Positions 11,851-22,167 of a DNA stretch of 64,000 nt are shown in pieces (the first letter of the stretch is position 1; each line of letters starts with the position of its first letter). Source of the DNA: Garcia nutans (lineage: Eukaryota > Streptophyta > Magnoliopsida > Malpighiales > Euphorbiaceae); the NCBI GenBank assembly GCA_947685225.1, contig CANTUV010000007.1, positions 19,426,501 to 19,490,500 on the forward strand. The letters run 5' to 3'. The position numbers were made by a program, and so were the translations under genes. The notes beneath the pieces were generated by a model, which was given only the letters and a program-made list of their open reading frames with translations, did no database searches and was not told the DNA's origin.

Positions 11851-12833
11851 ACGAATCACTTGATGCTCTGCAAATTAGGACTAATTTTTATAGATATGTG
11901 CAATTTCTTGGGTGGGAGACTCTAGTCTCTATGAGACCTTTGCAGTTTGAGGAGCTGAGTTTGGAATTTCTGACATCTCTTAAGGTTGAAAGAGATGATA
12001 AGAAAATCTACACTAGAATGAGTTTTAAATTGCTGGGTAAATCATTTGTGCTGAATATTGAACAGTTAAATGCTATATATGGTTTCCATAAGCATGGGGA
12101 AAGGTCAGTACCTAAAGAATTTAAACAGCAATTTGCTTGGGGAGCATTAGGCTCGGGGACCTATGTGGCCAAATCGGCCAAGGCATCTAAATTAAGAAAT
12201 TCCACTTTGAGGTATTTACATCGTTTCATGTCTTACGGTTTCTTTGCTCGGAAAGAGAGACCGGGTGTAGTTGAATTAAGTGAGCTATTTTTCCTTGATT
12301 GTTCTTGTAATTCAATGCATGTTAGTGTCGGCTATTGGTTAGCCGATATTTTTGATACTGTGGCTAATAAAAGAAAGGGGGCAATTTGTGTTGGAGGGTT
12401 GATTACCACATTAGCAGTAGCCCTTGTTGAGGATTTTGACCCAAGTACTAGTCGCATGACTAGAATTTCGGGTAATGACTTTTTGGATTTAGCTACACTT
12501 GAGAAGATGCACATGGTGGTGCATAGGAGAGGGACTTATGTGATGCCTTCAGATGAGCCTGAAGCACCGGGGGACAGGCAGAAGAGAGCATGGGTCAAAG
12601 AGGAGTCCGACTTGGATTCTCTAGATCTAGATGAGGATGCTCCGGTCTTAGAAAGTCAAGAGGTACTTATTAGGATTGAGGCCTTGGAGGGCAAGGTAGA
12701 TCGACTGGAGGGCAAGGTGGACCATAATCATGCTGAGGTCTTACAGCAGTTGGAATAGATTAATAGCAAACTTGCCAAGATCTTGAGTCTTCATCCCTCG
12801 ACTGCATCATCTTCACAGCCGCCTTTTCCATAG
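11851..12833 (+). pseudogene. Athila ORF-1-like protein, copy B (no start, premature stop)
   Basis: Reading frame 0 matches copy A from its NDESLDALQ segment onward, but here it follows directly on the last base of LTR A and has no ATG or N-terminus. A TAG at 12756-12758 replaces a Gln codon of copy A. The frame then continues to the TAG at 12831-12833, ending in the same Ser-rich tail. The acidic patch and coiled coil are retained. With neither its start nor the upstream promoter-like region it is very likely not expressed as a normal protein. Confidence 0.7.
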
Positions 12834-14398
12834 ATTTTGAGTTCCTTGCTTTATTTTGTTTAGTGTATTTTTGTTATTATTTTTCGTTTTTGTTTTTCAT
12901 GTTAACATTTTATATTTGGATATTTTATTTTTATATATTGTACTTTTGTTTTTGAACTTTTGTGTTTGTGATGGAAAGCTAGGGTTTTGCCTCACCAGGT
13001 ACAATGGAAGACAGGTTGTCCTTTAACTCTTTTTATTATTGTTTTCCACTGAGGACAATGTAAATTCTAAAGTGTGGGGTAATCTTTAAACTTTTCTTTA
13101 ATTTTTGTTTTGTTTGTGTTTGTTGTGCATGGCATAATTGTTAAAAATTTTATTGATATCTTCTTTGATTCTAGCTTTGTAGTTGAGACTTTAGTATCAG
13201 CATAAAAATTAGCATTTGAATTCATTCAGGATCAATTTTCACATTCTGCAATTCATGACATATAAATCTTTGTGAACCCACCTGTGTGAGTTTTGAGCCT
13301 CATAAATTTTATATTATTGTCAATTGATTTTCTTTTCTTAAGTGTGCACCTTCATGATTTTGCATCTCTAGAGTTTGCTTTTGCATACTAATTGAACTCA
13401 CATTATGATTTAATCTCAAGTTTTAAAATGATGAAGGCAAATTAGGTTAGCCCTTTAGCTTAAAAATACCTCCCTTAATATTGATTGCCTTAGTAAGCCA
13501 AGTTGAGCTTTTGACCTTTTCTTGTTTGATCAACACAATTCTCAACTTAACATGTTCTTATTTTCATCATACCTGCATTAAGGAATGGAGTTTTATGATA
13601 TGACAATAGGGTGGTTTATTTCAAAGTGTGGGGTAAGCAAGTAAAAAAGTAAAAAAAAAATATATGGTATTGCTATTTGGGGTGAAATTCATACTTTGCA
13701 CTTTGTATTTGATTAAGAGTTGACTATTCTTTTCCTCTACATGTTAAGCTAGATGATCTATGCAATGTTATATTTTGTATATATGTATTATTAAAAAAAA
13801 TTATATATAATAAAAGAAAAAGAAAAAGAGAAAATAAAAAAAAGAGATATATATATATATACAAAAGTCAAATATGTTCTAGCATTGGTTATCAAAAGAG
13901 GAATGTCGACTCATGTATTTTTCTTTGAGTATGCAAGTATGTGAGGTATCAAGGGTTTGTGAGTATGCTATTTGAAGGAGTTATGAGTTTCTTAGCAAGA
14001 GTAGTGTCTAATTTAGATACTCCATTTCTTGATGCTCCAGCCTAAATGTCTTTTCTCACACCTTTACCTTAGCCCCATTACATCCAAATGAAAGACCTTC
14101 GGATTATTTCTTGAGAAAATCATTGAGAGAGATTGGATAATTAAGCAAGTTTATGGTAGTATGCAGTCATGAGTGGTTTGAGTGATTAACCTTTGAAATT
14201 GAGTGAAATACTTAGATGAGAGATGGGATTTGTATGTCTGGATTAATGAATGAGTTAAGAAAATCCTTGATTGAAATAAATTGCAATTATTTATGGCTGA
14301 CTCTTAAAGTATTTCATCTATATACTGGAATTATAGTTACGGTTGTTTGAGTTTTTAATTTATGCCATGTGAATTTGCTTAAGGACAAGCAAAGTTTT
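12834..14398 (+). other. Athila 3' untranslated region, copy B
   Basis: A diverged duplicate of 8569-10124, with aagtgtgggg tracts near 13070 and 13624 and an AT-repeat cluster near 13770-13865. No gene seen. Confidence 0.6.
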
Positions 14399-14412
14399 AA
14401 GTGTGGGGTAGT
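14399..14412 (+). other. Polypurine tract before LTR B
   Basis: aagtgtggggtagt abuts the TG of LTR B. Confidence 0.7.
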
Positions 14413-14707
14413 TGTTTTATTAGTTTTTGTTATAGATTTGTGTCTTGTTTATTATGATAATTATTGTTTTATTTAGGTATTTTGTTAGTTTTTATCGGTT
14501 TGTTTAGTGTTTTCATTAATTTTGGTAGTTTTAGTTTATTACAGTGTTTATGTTGTTTTTGATCTAGTTTTTAGTATGGTATTTATGTTTTGTTGGTTAT
14601 TGTCTATTTACTTCTTGTTTAAAGTTTGTTTTGAGTTTTGTGTTAGGTTAAAAAAGGGCAAGGAAGCAAATTGAAGAAGAAAAGGGGTAGTAGCTGACAC
14701 AGGCAGA

Positions 14708-15123
14708 GGACACGGCCAAGTCACTGGCCGTGTCCCATACCAAGTTAAAAAGGAAGTCAAGACACAGTAGCTGACACACTCAAGGGACACGGCCAAGTCA
14801 CTGGCCGTGTCCCTACAAAGAAGCTCAGACACGGCCAGGATTGGTTGACTTGGCCGTGTCTCACCTACACCCAAAGCAAAGAAGACTAAAATCTCACAGA
14901 AGCAAATACAGGCAAGGGCCACGACCAAGTCAGTGGTCGTGTCCCTCCAAAAGGGTCCAACACGGCCAAGTCAACCTCCAACTGGTCGTGTCACTCAACC
15001 AAAGAAGAAAAGAAGAAGAAATTCTCACAGTAGGTGACACATGCAAGGGACACGGCCAATTCACTGGCCGTGTCCCTCCAAAGAGCACCCACACGGCCAA
15101 GTCACATCCAACTTTTCCGTGTC
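14708..15123. repeat. GACACGGCC palindrome array in LTR B
   Basis: Counterpart of the array in LTR A, with several units eroded (cacgaccaagtcagtggtcgtg near 14921 keeps pairing through compensating changes on both arms). Confidence 0.8.
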
Positions 15124-15167
15124 TCTCATGAACCAAAGCCGTAGCAGATTTTAAAGCGGACGTTTCA

Positions 15168-15175
15168 TATAAAAG
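15168..15175 (+). promoter_or_regulatory. TATA box of LTR B
   Basis: TATAAAAG in catataaaagg, same context as in LTR A. Confidence 0.65.
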
Positions 15176-16141
15176 GAAAAAGAAGCTAGGGTTTTAGGGT
15201 TGTTGATGATTTTGAGAGTAGATTGAGCCGTCAAAGAGATTAGGGTTTTGATAACTTAGGTTTTCTTTGATTTTTGATTACACTTTGTTTTATCTAGCTT
15301 AGATTAGATTGTTCTAGCCATTGATACATCCTTCTTGCAAGATTTGAACAAGAGATTCTTCAGAAGCTTCAAGGAGTTTGTAACTTGGTTTTGTTCTCGA
15401 ACTTATTCTCTTTATTTTCATTGAAATTGTATTAATGGATATTATCATGTCTAATTTGATTTCTTTGAACATTAATGAGATGAGTATGTTTGATAGCATG
15501 ATGAACTAATTTGATCTAGTCTATGGTTTGTATGGATATGCTATGATTGTATGAATTGATTATTCTCTTAGCTAATAGTTTCTTTAGCCTTGATTGAATG
15601 AAATATTGTTAATATATAATTGATTGGCCACCAATTATGTGTTTTAGGTATTAGATGATGGATTGAGAGATGAAGTCTAATACTGGAACAATTCAATTAA
15701 GGACTTAGGTGAATTAGAGATATAACCTATTAAAAAGATTATTTCAATTATAACAAGATTAGTTGAAAAAGGTTTTGAATGCGAGAGCTTATTTCCTTGA
15801 CTTGATTAATTAAGTTGTTTGAGATTTAATCTTTGAAATTAAATTAGTTAAGAGGAATAACCATTCATACATATAAGTAGTAGAGAAGTGCAAACCCTAG
15901 ACCTTTCTATTAAGTGAATCAAAACATCAGCTTAATTTACTTTTATTCATTTTTAAACTTCAATCAATCTTTTTCATTAGTTAACAATTTAAATTTTCTT
16001 CATTACTTGTAATTCATAATCTGATAATCAATTAGCCACTTTAGTTTCCTTGTGAGACGACCTTGGGGCGATCACCTTTGCTACAGCTACCTCGTATACT
16101 TGCGAGTGACGCTTTGTGGTGGAGTTAATTCGAGCACAACA

Positions 16142-17665
16142 TCGACCATCTTAGGCAGCACAAAATCCTCCATCCACTTGTCAGTGTTGAGCGCCCTTTC
16201 TTATTTCAGAATGGTACCATCTTGTGGATTGTGTGAAGCTGGTCTCGCCTATCTTTACCATGGTCTTGATAAAATTTTTCGAAATAAGAAGTCTTTTGTC
16301 GGCTTGATGGCGGTTGTCGAGGCACTCTTCTTCTACCAATTTCAATTCCCTTCTTTTCTTGCATGAATGTGATCTTTATTATTGTTGTAGGCATGGGCAT
16401 ACTAGTATAACCTTGTGAGGGTACCCGGTATTTCCCGAGAGAGGGTCGGGTATCCGAGGTTAAATCTCTGGCTCTCAGATCGTGTGAATGTTCTTGGCTC
16501 TCACCATGTTCATACTCACCGCTTTGTGTTGAGCCGCTTAACCTGGGACCAGGTAAAATAGCATTAGTATACTTTAAATTTTATGTGAAAGTTTACTTAC
16601 CTTATGTTATTTTGCAGGTGAATTTGGCCTGGTAGAAGAGCGGACAAACTAGTCTCCCTTCATGAAGGCTGCGCTATCTTTCTAACATACTCACCGAGTC
16701 ATTGCTGGCCCAGTGTCTTGTGGTTGGTTTCTCGAAGAGAGTTTTTGACTGGTTTCTTAGTCCAGAGCAGCGGAGGGTTCCAATGCATTGCCCGGAATAT
16801 ACTTTAAATATTATGTCAATGCTAGAGGATGCATGGTGGTCAGCTCGGTACGGTTATGGTGTTGGGACATTTCTCCATCTACCAGGGGCATTTTATGCCC
16901 ATTTTATTCAAAGAAGGCTCTTAAACTTTGATGTGTCTCCTGTTGGTGTACGTGAGATTCCAGAAGAAAATGAGGGTAGAGATGAAGATGAACATGATGG
17001 AGATGTAGGAGAGTTCGTTCCACATCTTGGGGCTAGCACTTCTCAGGTGAAACTTTACCATTTTTCCCTTGCAACCGCTTCTTTCTTATCTTATTCTGAT
17101 ACTTTAATGATTGTTGCAGATTGCCAGCTCATTTGATCATGAGGCTGGACCTTCTTCTACTGCCCCTTCGTTTGCTCATTCTAGCTCGCCATAAATGCCA
17201 TCTCATTCGTAGGGCATTGAGATGAATTACCTGGTGAGTTTTCTTATTTCATGGTAATTTATGCTGTATGCATGCATGATTATGTATGCTCTTACTTTTT
17301 TCCTTTTTGGCTCATAGCGGATGCTTGAAGATCAAAATAAGAAACTTCAAGAAGAGTTGGTTGCAAGTAGTCAGCAGGCTTCTCATTTTGAAAAATTGTA
17401 TCATCAATCAAAACAAAATTTTTGAGACTTTCGATTTCAGGGGATGAGGGATCCTGGTGCTTCTTCATCAAGAGGCCCCCAAACTGATGACCATGAGATC
17501 CTTTTGTCCACTTCCAATAAGGGCAGTGACAAATCGGAACTCCAAGGTAATAGGGATTTTGGTGCTCCTGCTTCGGGTGATCCCGGGACAAGTAATTTGC
17601 CCCCTCCTCTAACAGGCGATGACTTTTTCAGGGCTTTATTTGATGACCTACCACCTCCTTCTTAG
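16142..17665 (+). pseudogene. PMD (plant mobile domain) protein, antisense gene of Tat-L, 5'-truncated
   Basis: The plus strand aligns exon by exon with 44100-45644. It starts inside the PMD core (LGSTILDSTKSSIHLS, then LAYLYHGLD), then a 3' splice site at 16390 leads to an exon 16391-16552 (162 nt). A 65-bp intron (gtaaaa...ttgcag, 16553-16617), an exon 16618-17046 (429 nt), a 73-bp intron, an exon 17120-17233 (114 nt) and an 84-bp intron follow. The last exon from 17318 encodes a coiled-coil segment (NKKLQEELVASSQQA) and an acidic, Pro-rich tail ending at 17665 (FRALFDDLPPPS). Several in-frame stops are present, so it is dead. Athila 1 removed its 5' exons. It opposes the direction of Tat pol. 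Confidence 0.7.
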
Positions 17666-17888
17666 TAATGTATAAATTGTATCAATTGTATGAACATTGT
17701 ACAATAAGCATAATAATATATAATTTCTGCCTTTATTGTAACTAGCTTTTTTTTTTCACTTTTCATTGTTACTGCATCACAATTATTATATTTTCTTTTT
17801 CATATTTCAATATTTATACAGCATCACCACAAAAGCCAAATGCAACATGGTAAAGTAAATTTGTTGCCAATTCCTTTCCTTATACAAC
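17666..17888. other. AT-rich spacer 3' of the antisense PMD gene
   Basis: Contains aataatatataatt-type runs similar to those after the PMD stop in Tat-R (45650-45730), so it is plausibly the shared 3' UTR. No gene seen. Confidence 0.4.
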
Positions 17889-18310
17889 ATGGTTCCGCCC
17901 TTTTCGCATCACCTTTTCCTTATCAATTTTGGAAAAGCTTATTTTCCCTATATAAATCACCTTTGTTTACTTGATACTCTATCCATTGATTTTTCCAGGT
18001 ATCTACCACGTCATCATTCTACTAGGAAACTACTCCATCTTGCTTCTTCATATGCTGACGGGGTTGACTGGATCCACTCACGCACTGAAGTCAACATCCG
18101 TTGGTTGGTACCTTGGTGGAAGATTTCTCACATCACCATGCGGACATACTTGATGTATGTTCCCCTTGCTGCTCTTCATCAAGGTACATGCTATGATCCT
18201 CGCTGACTTGGCTGTCAGTACGGAGCTGAGCCTCTCGATTCTGACTTTACTCCCAATTTACACATACCATGCTTGATTGAAACCTACTTGGATCGGGTGA
18301 GGCAAAGCTG
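17889..18310 (+). pseudogene. Possible second PMD-related fragment (uncertain)
   Basis: The plus-strand frame reads ...RKLLHLASSYADGVDWIHSR, then IRWLVPWWKISHITMRTY and VPLAALHQGTCYDPR, with a TGA at 18204-18206 and QYGAEPLDSDFTP beyond it. The spacing of a W-containing stretch, VPL and a later QYG is reminiscent of the C-terminal half of PMD proteins (RQYG/RQFG motif), but the match is by eye only. I found no counterpart in Tat-R. It could instead be an unrelated captured fragment. Confidence 0.3.
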
Positions 18311-18580
18311 GCCTGCACGTTACATTTATCGACTGCCATAGATTTTACATTTGTCAATTCAAAAAGTGTATTGTTAGGATGAAAAATAATTAAAGTAATA
18401 AAAGATGCTTCTTTTCCTTTTTTATAATTTGTCATCGCTTTTTGCTATTGTGTTTATTTATTTCATCCATACCTGGTCAAATACTTATAACAGTGCACAT
18501 AGAACAATTTTAACATTAATTTTGTTTTATTAAATTAGGGAACAACCAAACATAAAGGCAACATACACAAGATCACTCCT

Positions 18581-18730
18581 GTTGCCAACTAGCCCTTTCG
18601 GGTTTTCTAATTGATGATTTTCTCTCATTTAGCCCTAATTGTTGCCTAGCCCGCCCTTTCAGGTTTTTAGAACTAGCACACTGCTCTAACTTTTGCCTAG
18701 GCCGACCTTTTTAGGTTTTCAACCTAGCGA
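18581..18730. repeat. Three imperfect repeats beyond the Tat-L pol stop
   Basis: Three units of about 50-70 bp share gcctagcccgccctttcagg or close variants. A related single unit (ccgcctttttaggttttat) is at about 47058 in Tat-R, which supports homology of the two 3' regions. Confidence 0.6.
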
Positions 18731-18749
18731 GCTCTCTCTTTTTTTTATA

Positions 18750-21375
18750 TCATAAATAAAACCTCTTCAACCTGTTAATGTTTACTGGCTCACTAAACTC
18801 ATTCCCGTCCATGTCTGATAACTTCACCGTACCTTTGTTCATGACTCATTTCATGATATATGGCCCTTCCCAGCTAGGCCTGAACTTCCCTCTTAGATCA
18901 GATACATTAGGCTTACATTGCTTCAACACCAAATCCCCGACTCTGATTTTTCTGATTTTAACCCTTCTATTGTAGGCCCGAGCTATCTTCTTTTGATGAT
19001 ACAGTTGGTTATGATACAGTGCCTTTAACCTTCTCTCTTATAGTAAAGCTAACTATATGTATCTGCTTGCTACCCATTCTATTTTAGGCAGTTCGGCTTC
19101 AAAGACTACTCTCTCAATGACTTGATTTCTATTTCAAATGGCAACACTGCTTCCATCCCGTAAACTAAAGAGAACGGTGTCATTCCAGCAGGTGTTCACA
19201 CACTTGTCCTATATCCCCATAAAGCAAAGGGAAGCATCTATGACCAATCACTATAAGTCTTGGTCATCTTGGATAGAATTTACTTAATTGTTTTGTTTGT
19301 TGCTTCTACTGCATCATTAGCCTTTGGTCTATAAGGAGAATATCTATGATGATGGATTCAGTACTTTGAGAATAAATCCTTAACTGCTCCTTGAAACCGT
19401 ACCCCATTGTCTGATATCACACTGTGCGGGACCCCGTACCAGAAGATGAGGTTCTTTTCAATAAATCTAGCCATTTGACTTGCACCTAGTTTGTTGAAGG
19501 ATTCGACTTCGACCCATTTTAAAAAATAGTCTATTGCTACCACAATGAAATGGTGATCGTTTGAGGCTGTAGGATGTATCTCTCCTATAATGTCGATACC
19601 CAAAGTGGCAAATGGCCAAGGTGAAGACATAGAATGCAATTCTTTAGGAGGCATGTGATTCAAGTTACCATACATCTGACATTATTGGCACTTCTTTACA
19701 AACCCAATACAATCCTTCTCCATGGTCAACCAATAGTAACCTTGTCGAATAATCTTCTTAACCACACACATGCGATCTGCAACCTCTTGCATGTTTTTCT
19801 GACATGATACGCTCCACTTCAGGCTTACTTAAACATCTTAAATGTACCCCATCAGGCCATTTTCGATATAACTCTCCATGGAATGTGATGTATTGCAATG
19901 ACCACCACCTTATGGCTCTTCTCTCTTTCTTTGTTGCCCCCGACGGGTATTCTCTTTCTTCCAAAAATTGCCTTATAGTATCATACCATGCATCATGGTC
20001 TGTATCAATTTCCATGAATGTCTCATATTCATAACAAGGAGTTGATGAACTAGTCAAAATCAGAGGCTTAAGAAATAAACTGATAGGATTTTCCCATATT
20101 GAAGCCAATGTGGCTAGGGCATCGGCCATCTAATTTTCTTCTCTCGATAGGTGTATAAACCTACACTCCTTAAAGTTCTTCTTCATTATGGTCAGGTAAT
20201 GGTGGTATGGTTTTAATTTTTCCTCTTTCAACTCCCACTCTCCATTTACTTGGGATACTATTAGCAATGAATCGCTAAAAACTTCCACCTTATCCACCTT
20301 TATAATCATTAGGGTTTCCAAACCGAAAGTACAAGCTTCTTACTCCACAATATTATTGGTTGCCCTAAATTTCAACTTTTTGGCTAAAGGGATTAGTTCC
20401 CCTTTGGGCAATTCTAGCACAACTCTTAAACCTGCTCCTTTCCTGTTTGCTGCTCCATCAAAATACATTTCCACCCTTGTACTTCAATTGCCTCTAAATG
20501 TTCATCCGAAAATTCCAAGATTACCTCTTCGCTATCTGGTAATGGTTGCTAGGCCAGGAATTCTGCCACCACTCTACCTTTGATTATTTTCCTGGTTACA
20601 TACTCAATCTCAAATTCTTCTAATATTATCAACCATTGAGAGGTTTGCCGGGTTTAGGTGGTTTTAAAATAGGTGGATTCAACAAATACTCTTTTATTTG
20701 CTTAAAGGCCTTTTGACATTCTTCATTCCATATGGCCGACTAATTATTTTTAAGCAATTTGAAGATAGGCTCACAAATTGTTGTGAGTTTTGCTAAGAAT
20801 CTGCTAATTATTGTAATTTACCAATAAATCCCTGAACTTCTCTCTCCGTCTTAGGGGCTGGCATATCCCTAATTACTTTAACTTTGTTAGGAACAATCTC
20901 AATGCCATTCGGGCCAATCACATGTTCCAATAATTTACCTGAGGTAACACCGAACACACACTTCTTCGGGTTTAATCTTAGCTTCTATTTCAAAGCTCCA
21001 TCGAAGAATAATTCCAAGTTTTGGAAGTGTTGTTCTCTTGTATCTGATTTAACCATCATATCATCAACATATAATTCAACTTCTTTGTGCATCATGTCAT
21101 GAAATAGTATGGTGGCCATCCTTTGGTAGGTTGCCCCAGCATTCTTTAAGCCGAATGACATCACCCTATAGCAAAATATACCCCATTTAGTAATGAAAGC
21201 AGTTTTGGCTTTATTCTTTTTCGCCATTAACACTTGATTGTATACAAAAAAATCCATCTACAAACGAGTGTAGCACACTAGAGGATGCACTATCAATGAG
21301 GACATCTATATGGGGTAAAGGAAAATCATCCTGAGGGGAAGCCGTGTTCAAATCTCTATAGTCCACACAGACCCG
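18750..21375 (-). pseudogene. Tat-L pol: RT (partial), RNase H, integrase
   Basis: Read on the minus strand from 21375: RT starts at RVCVDYRDLN (finger motif) and runs through SFGLKNAGATYQRM to the catalytic YVDDMM near 21060. RNase H follows (20321-20130, SDSLLIVSQVNGEWEL), with MADALATLAS at its end (20129). The integrase core (19675-19358) has LGIDIIGE, SDNGVRF and, in an adjoining frame, the EATNK acidic residue, so all three catalytic acids can be seen. The C-terminal segment (FRPSWEGPYIM near 18870) ends at TGA 18750-18752. Frames change at least twice and stops are many. The upstream part of RT, PR and gag were lost at the 21375/21376 junction. Confidence 0.8.
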
Positions 21376-22028
21376 TATGGATTGAATAATTATATTTAGT
21401 TGAATCATTTGATTGAGTTGTTTTATTCTTATGATGCTTAATGATTTATTTCCAATTGATAACAACATGCTTATTGATTAGTTGCAATTTTCATATTATT
21501 GACTTGAGAAAGCTTGATATGAATTGACTACTCATAAGGGTTGAGGATTGATTGGGGTTCTAGAGATAGACCTACAAGATTCTTTGGTTTATAATTCCTT
21601 GTTCTTAATGCATGATCTATTTAATTGTGTTTTGAGAAGAGATTCTGACACTCTACTTAGTGATTAGGGATTAATTCACTCGAGAGAGGTTTTAGTCTAC
21701 GTTAGAGGAATGCCAACTCAACTCTATTGAATGATTTAACTGAATTGATTGTTCATAAATATCATTGAGGCTAGGGGGATTCAATATCTGGATAGTATTA
21801 TTATCATCAATCCTATTTACATAACATTTAATCTTCCCTTACTTCCAGTTATTAATTTAGTTGCTTTTAATTACAAAGCATCACACAATCATTAATTTGC
21901 TAAACAACGGTTAAGGTTTGAACTAGTACTTGGCCTTGTCCCCAGTGGAACGATAACTCACTCACTAATATATTACTTGGGTGACCCATGCACTTGCGGT
22001 ATAGCCGTAGCACAGCTCGCGCGCACCA
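21376..22028 (+). repeat. 5' LTR of Athila 2, 5'-truncated (653 bp)
   Basis: Matches 40408-41052 of the 3' LTR. The first 1.2 kb of the LTR is missing and the sequence joins directly to Tat RT after its Arg codon. It ends cgcgcgcacca six bases before the PBS. Confidence 0.85.
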
Positions 22029-22034
22029 AGTTTT

Positions 22035-22052
22035 TGGCACCGCTGCCGGGGA
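22035..22052 (+). other. Primer binding site of Athila 2 (tRNA-Asp type)
   Basis: TGGCACCGCTGCCGGGGA differs at few positions from the Athila-type PBS known to pair with the 3' end of tRNA-Asp. It sits six bases after the LTR end. Confidence 0.8.
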
Positions 22053-22167
22053 CAAGGGTTTCAATATTAGTAATATAATCAAAATTGTTGATTTAGTTTT
22101 TATTTTCATTTGTTTTTGACATTGGTTCTTGCTTGTCGATTATCATTTTAGGTGTTCCTCCCTGTTT

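Larger units (their letters stand above)
6677..16141 (+). mobile_element. Athila-like Ty3/gypsy element 1, 3' end with tandem ORF-LTR duplication
   Basis: The segment starts with the end-of-pol signature seen in Athila elements (gctaaatgggaggcaaccca near 6736), then an Athila ORF-1-like gene, a UTR with gaggacaa and aagtgtggggta tracts, and an LTR (10139-11850). The same order, ORF (no start), UTR and LTR (14413-16141), is then repeated at once. Gag and pol are not present here; they would lie left of the nested Tekay element, outside the window. The element ends inside the antisense PMD gene of Tat copy L, so it inserted into Tat-L. Confidence 0.75.
14413..16141 (+). repeat. Athila LTR B (1729 bp)
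   Basis: Begins TGTTTTATTAG and ends GAGCACAACA. It is the diverged partner of LTR A and carries the same palindrome array and TATA box. The next base begins the interrupted PMD gene of Tat copy L, which fixes the element's right border. Confidence 0.8.
16142..21375 (-). mobile_element. Tat-lineage Ty3/gypsy element, copy L (fragment)
   Basis: The minus strand carries, 5' to 3', part of RT, RNase H, integrase and the pol stop. Beyond the stop lies an opposite-strand PMD gene. Motifs (RVCVDYRDLN, SFGLKNAGATYQRM, YVDDMMVKS, MADALATLAS) are those of the Tat clade. Its right side is cut inside RT by the truncated Athila 2 LTR at 21375/21376; its left side is interrupted by Athila 1. No LTR of this copy is in the window. 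Confidence 0.8.
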
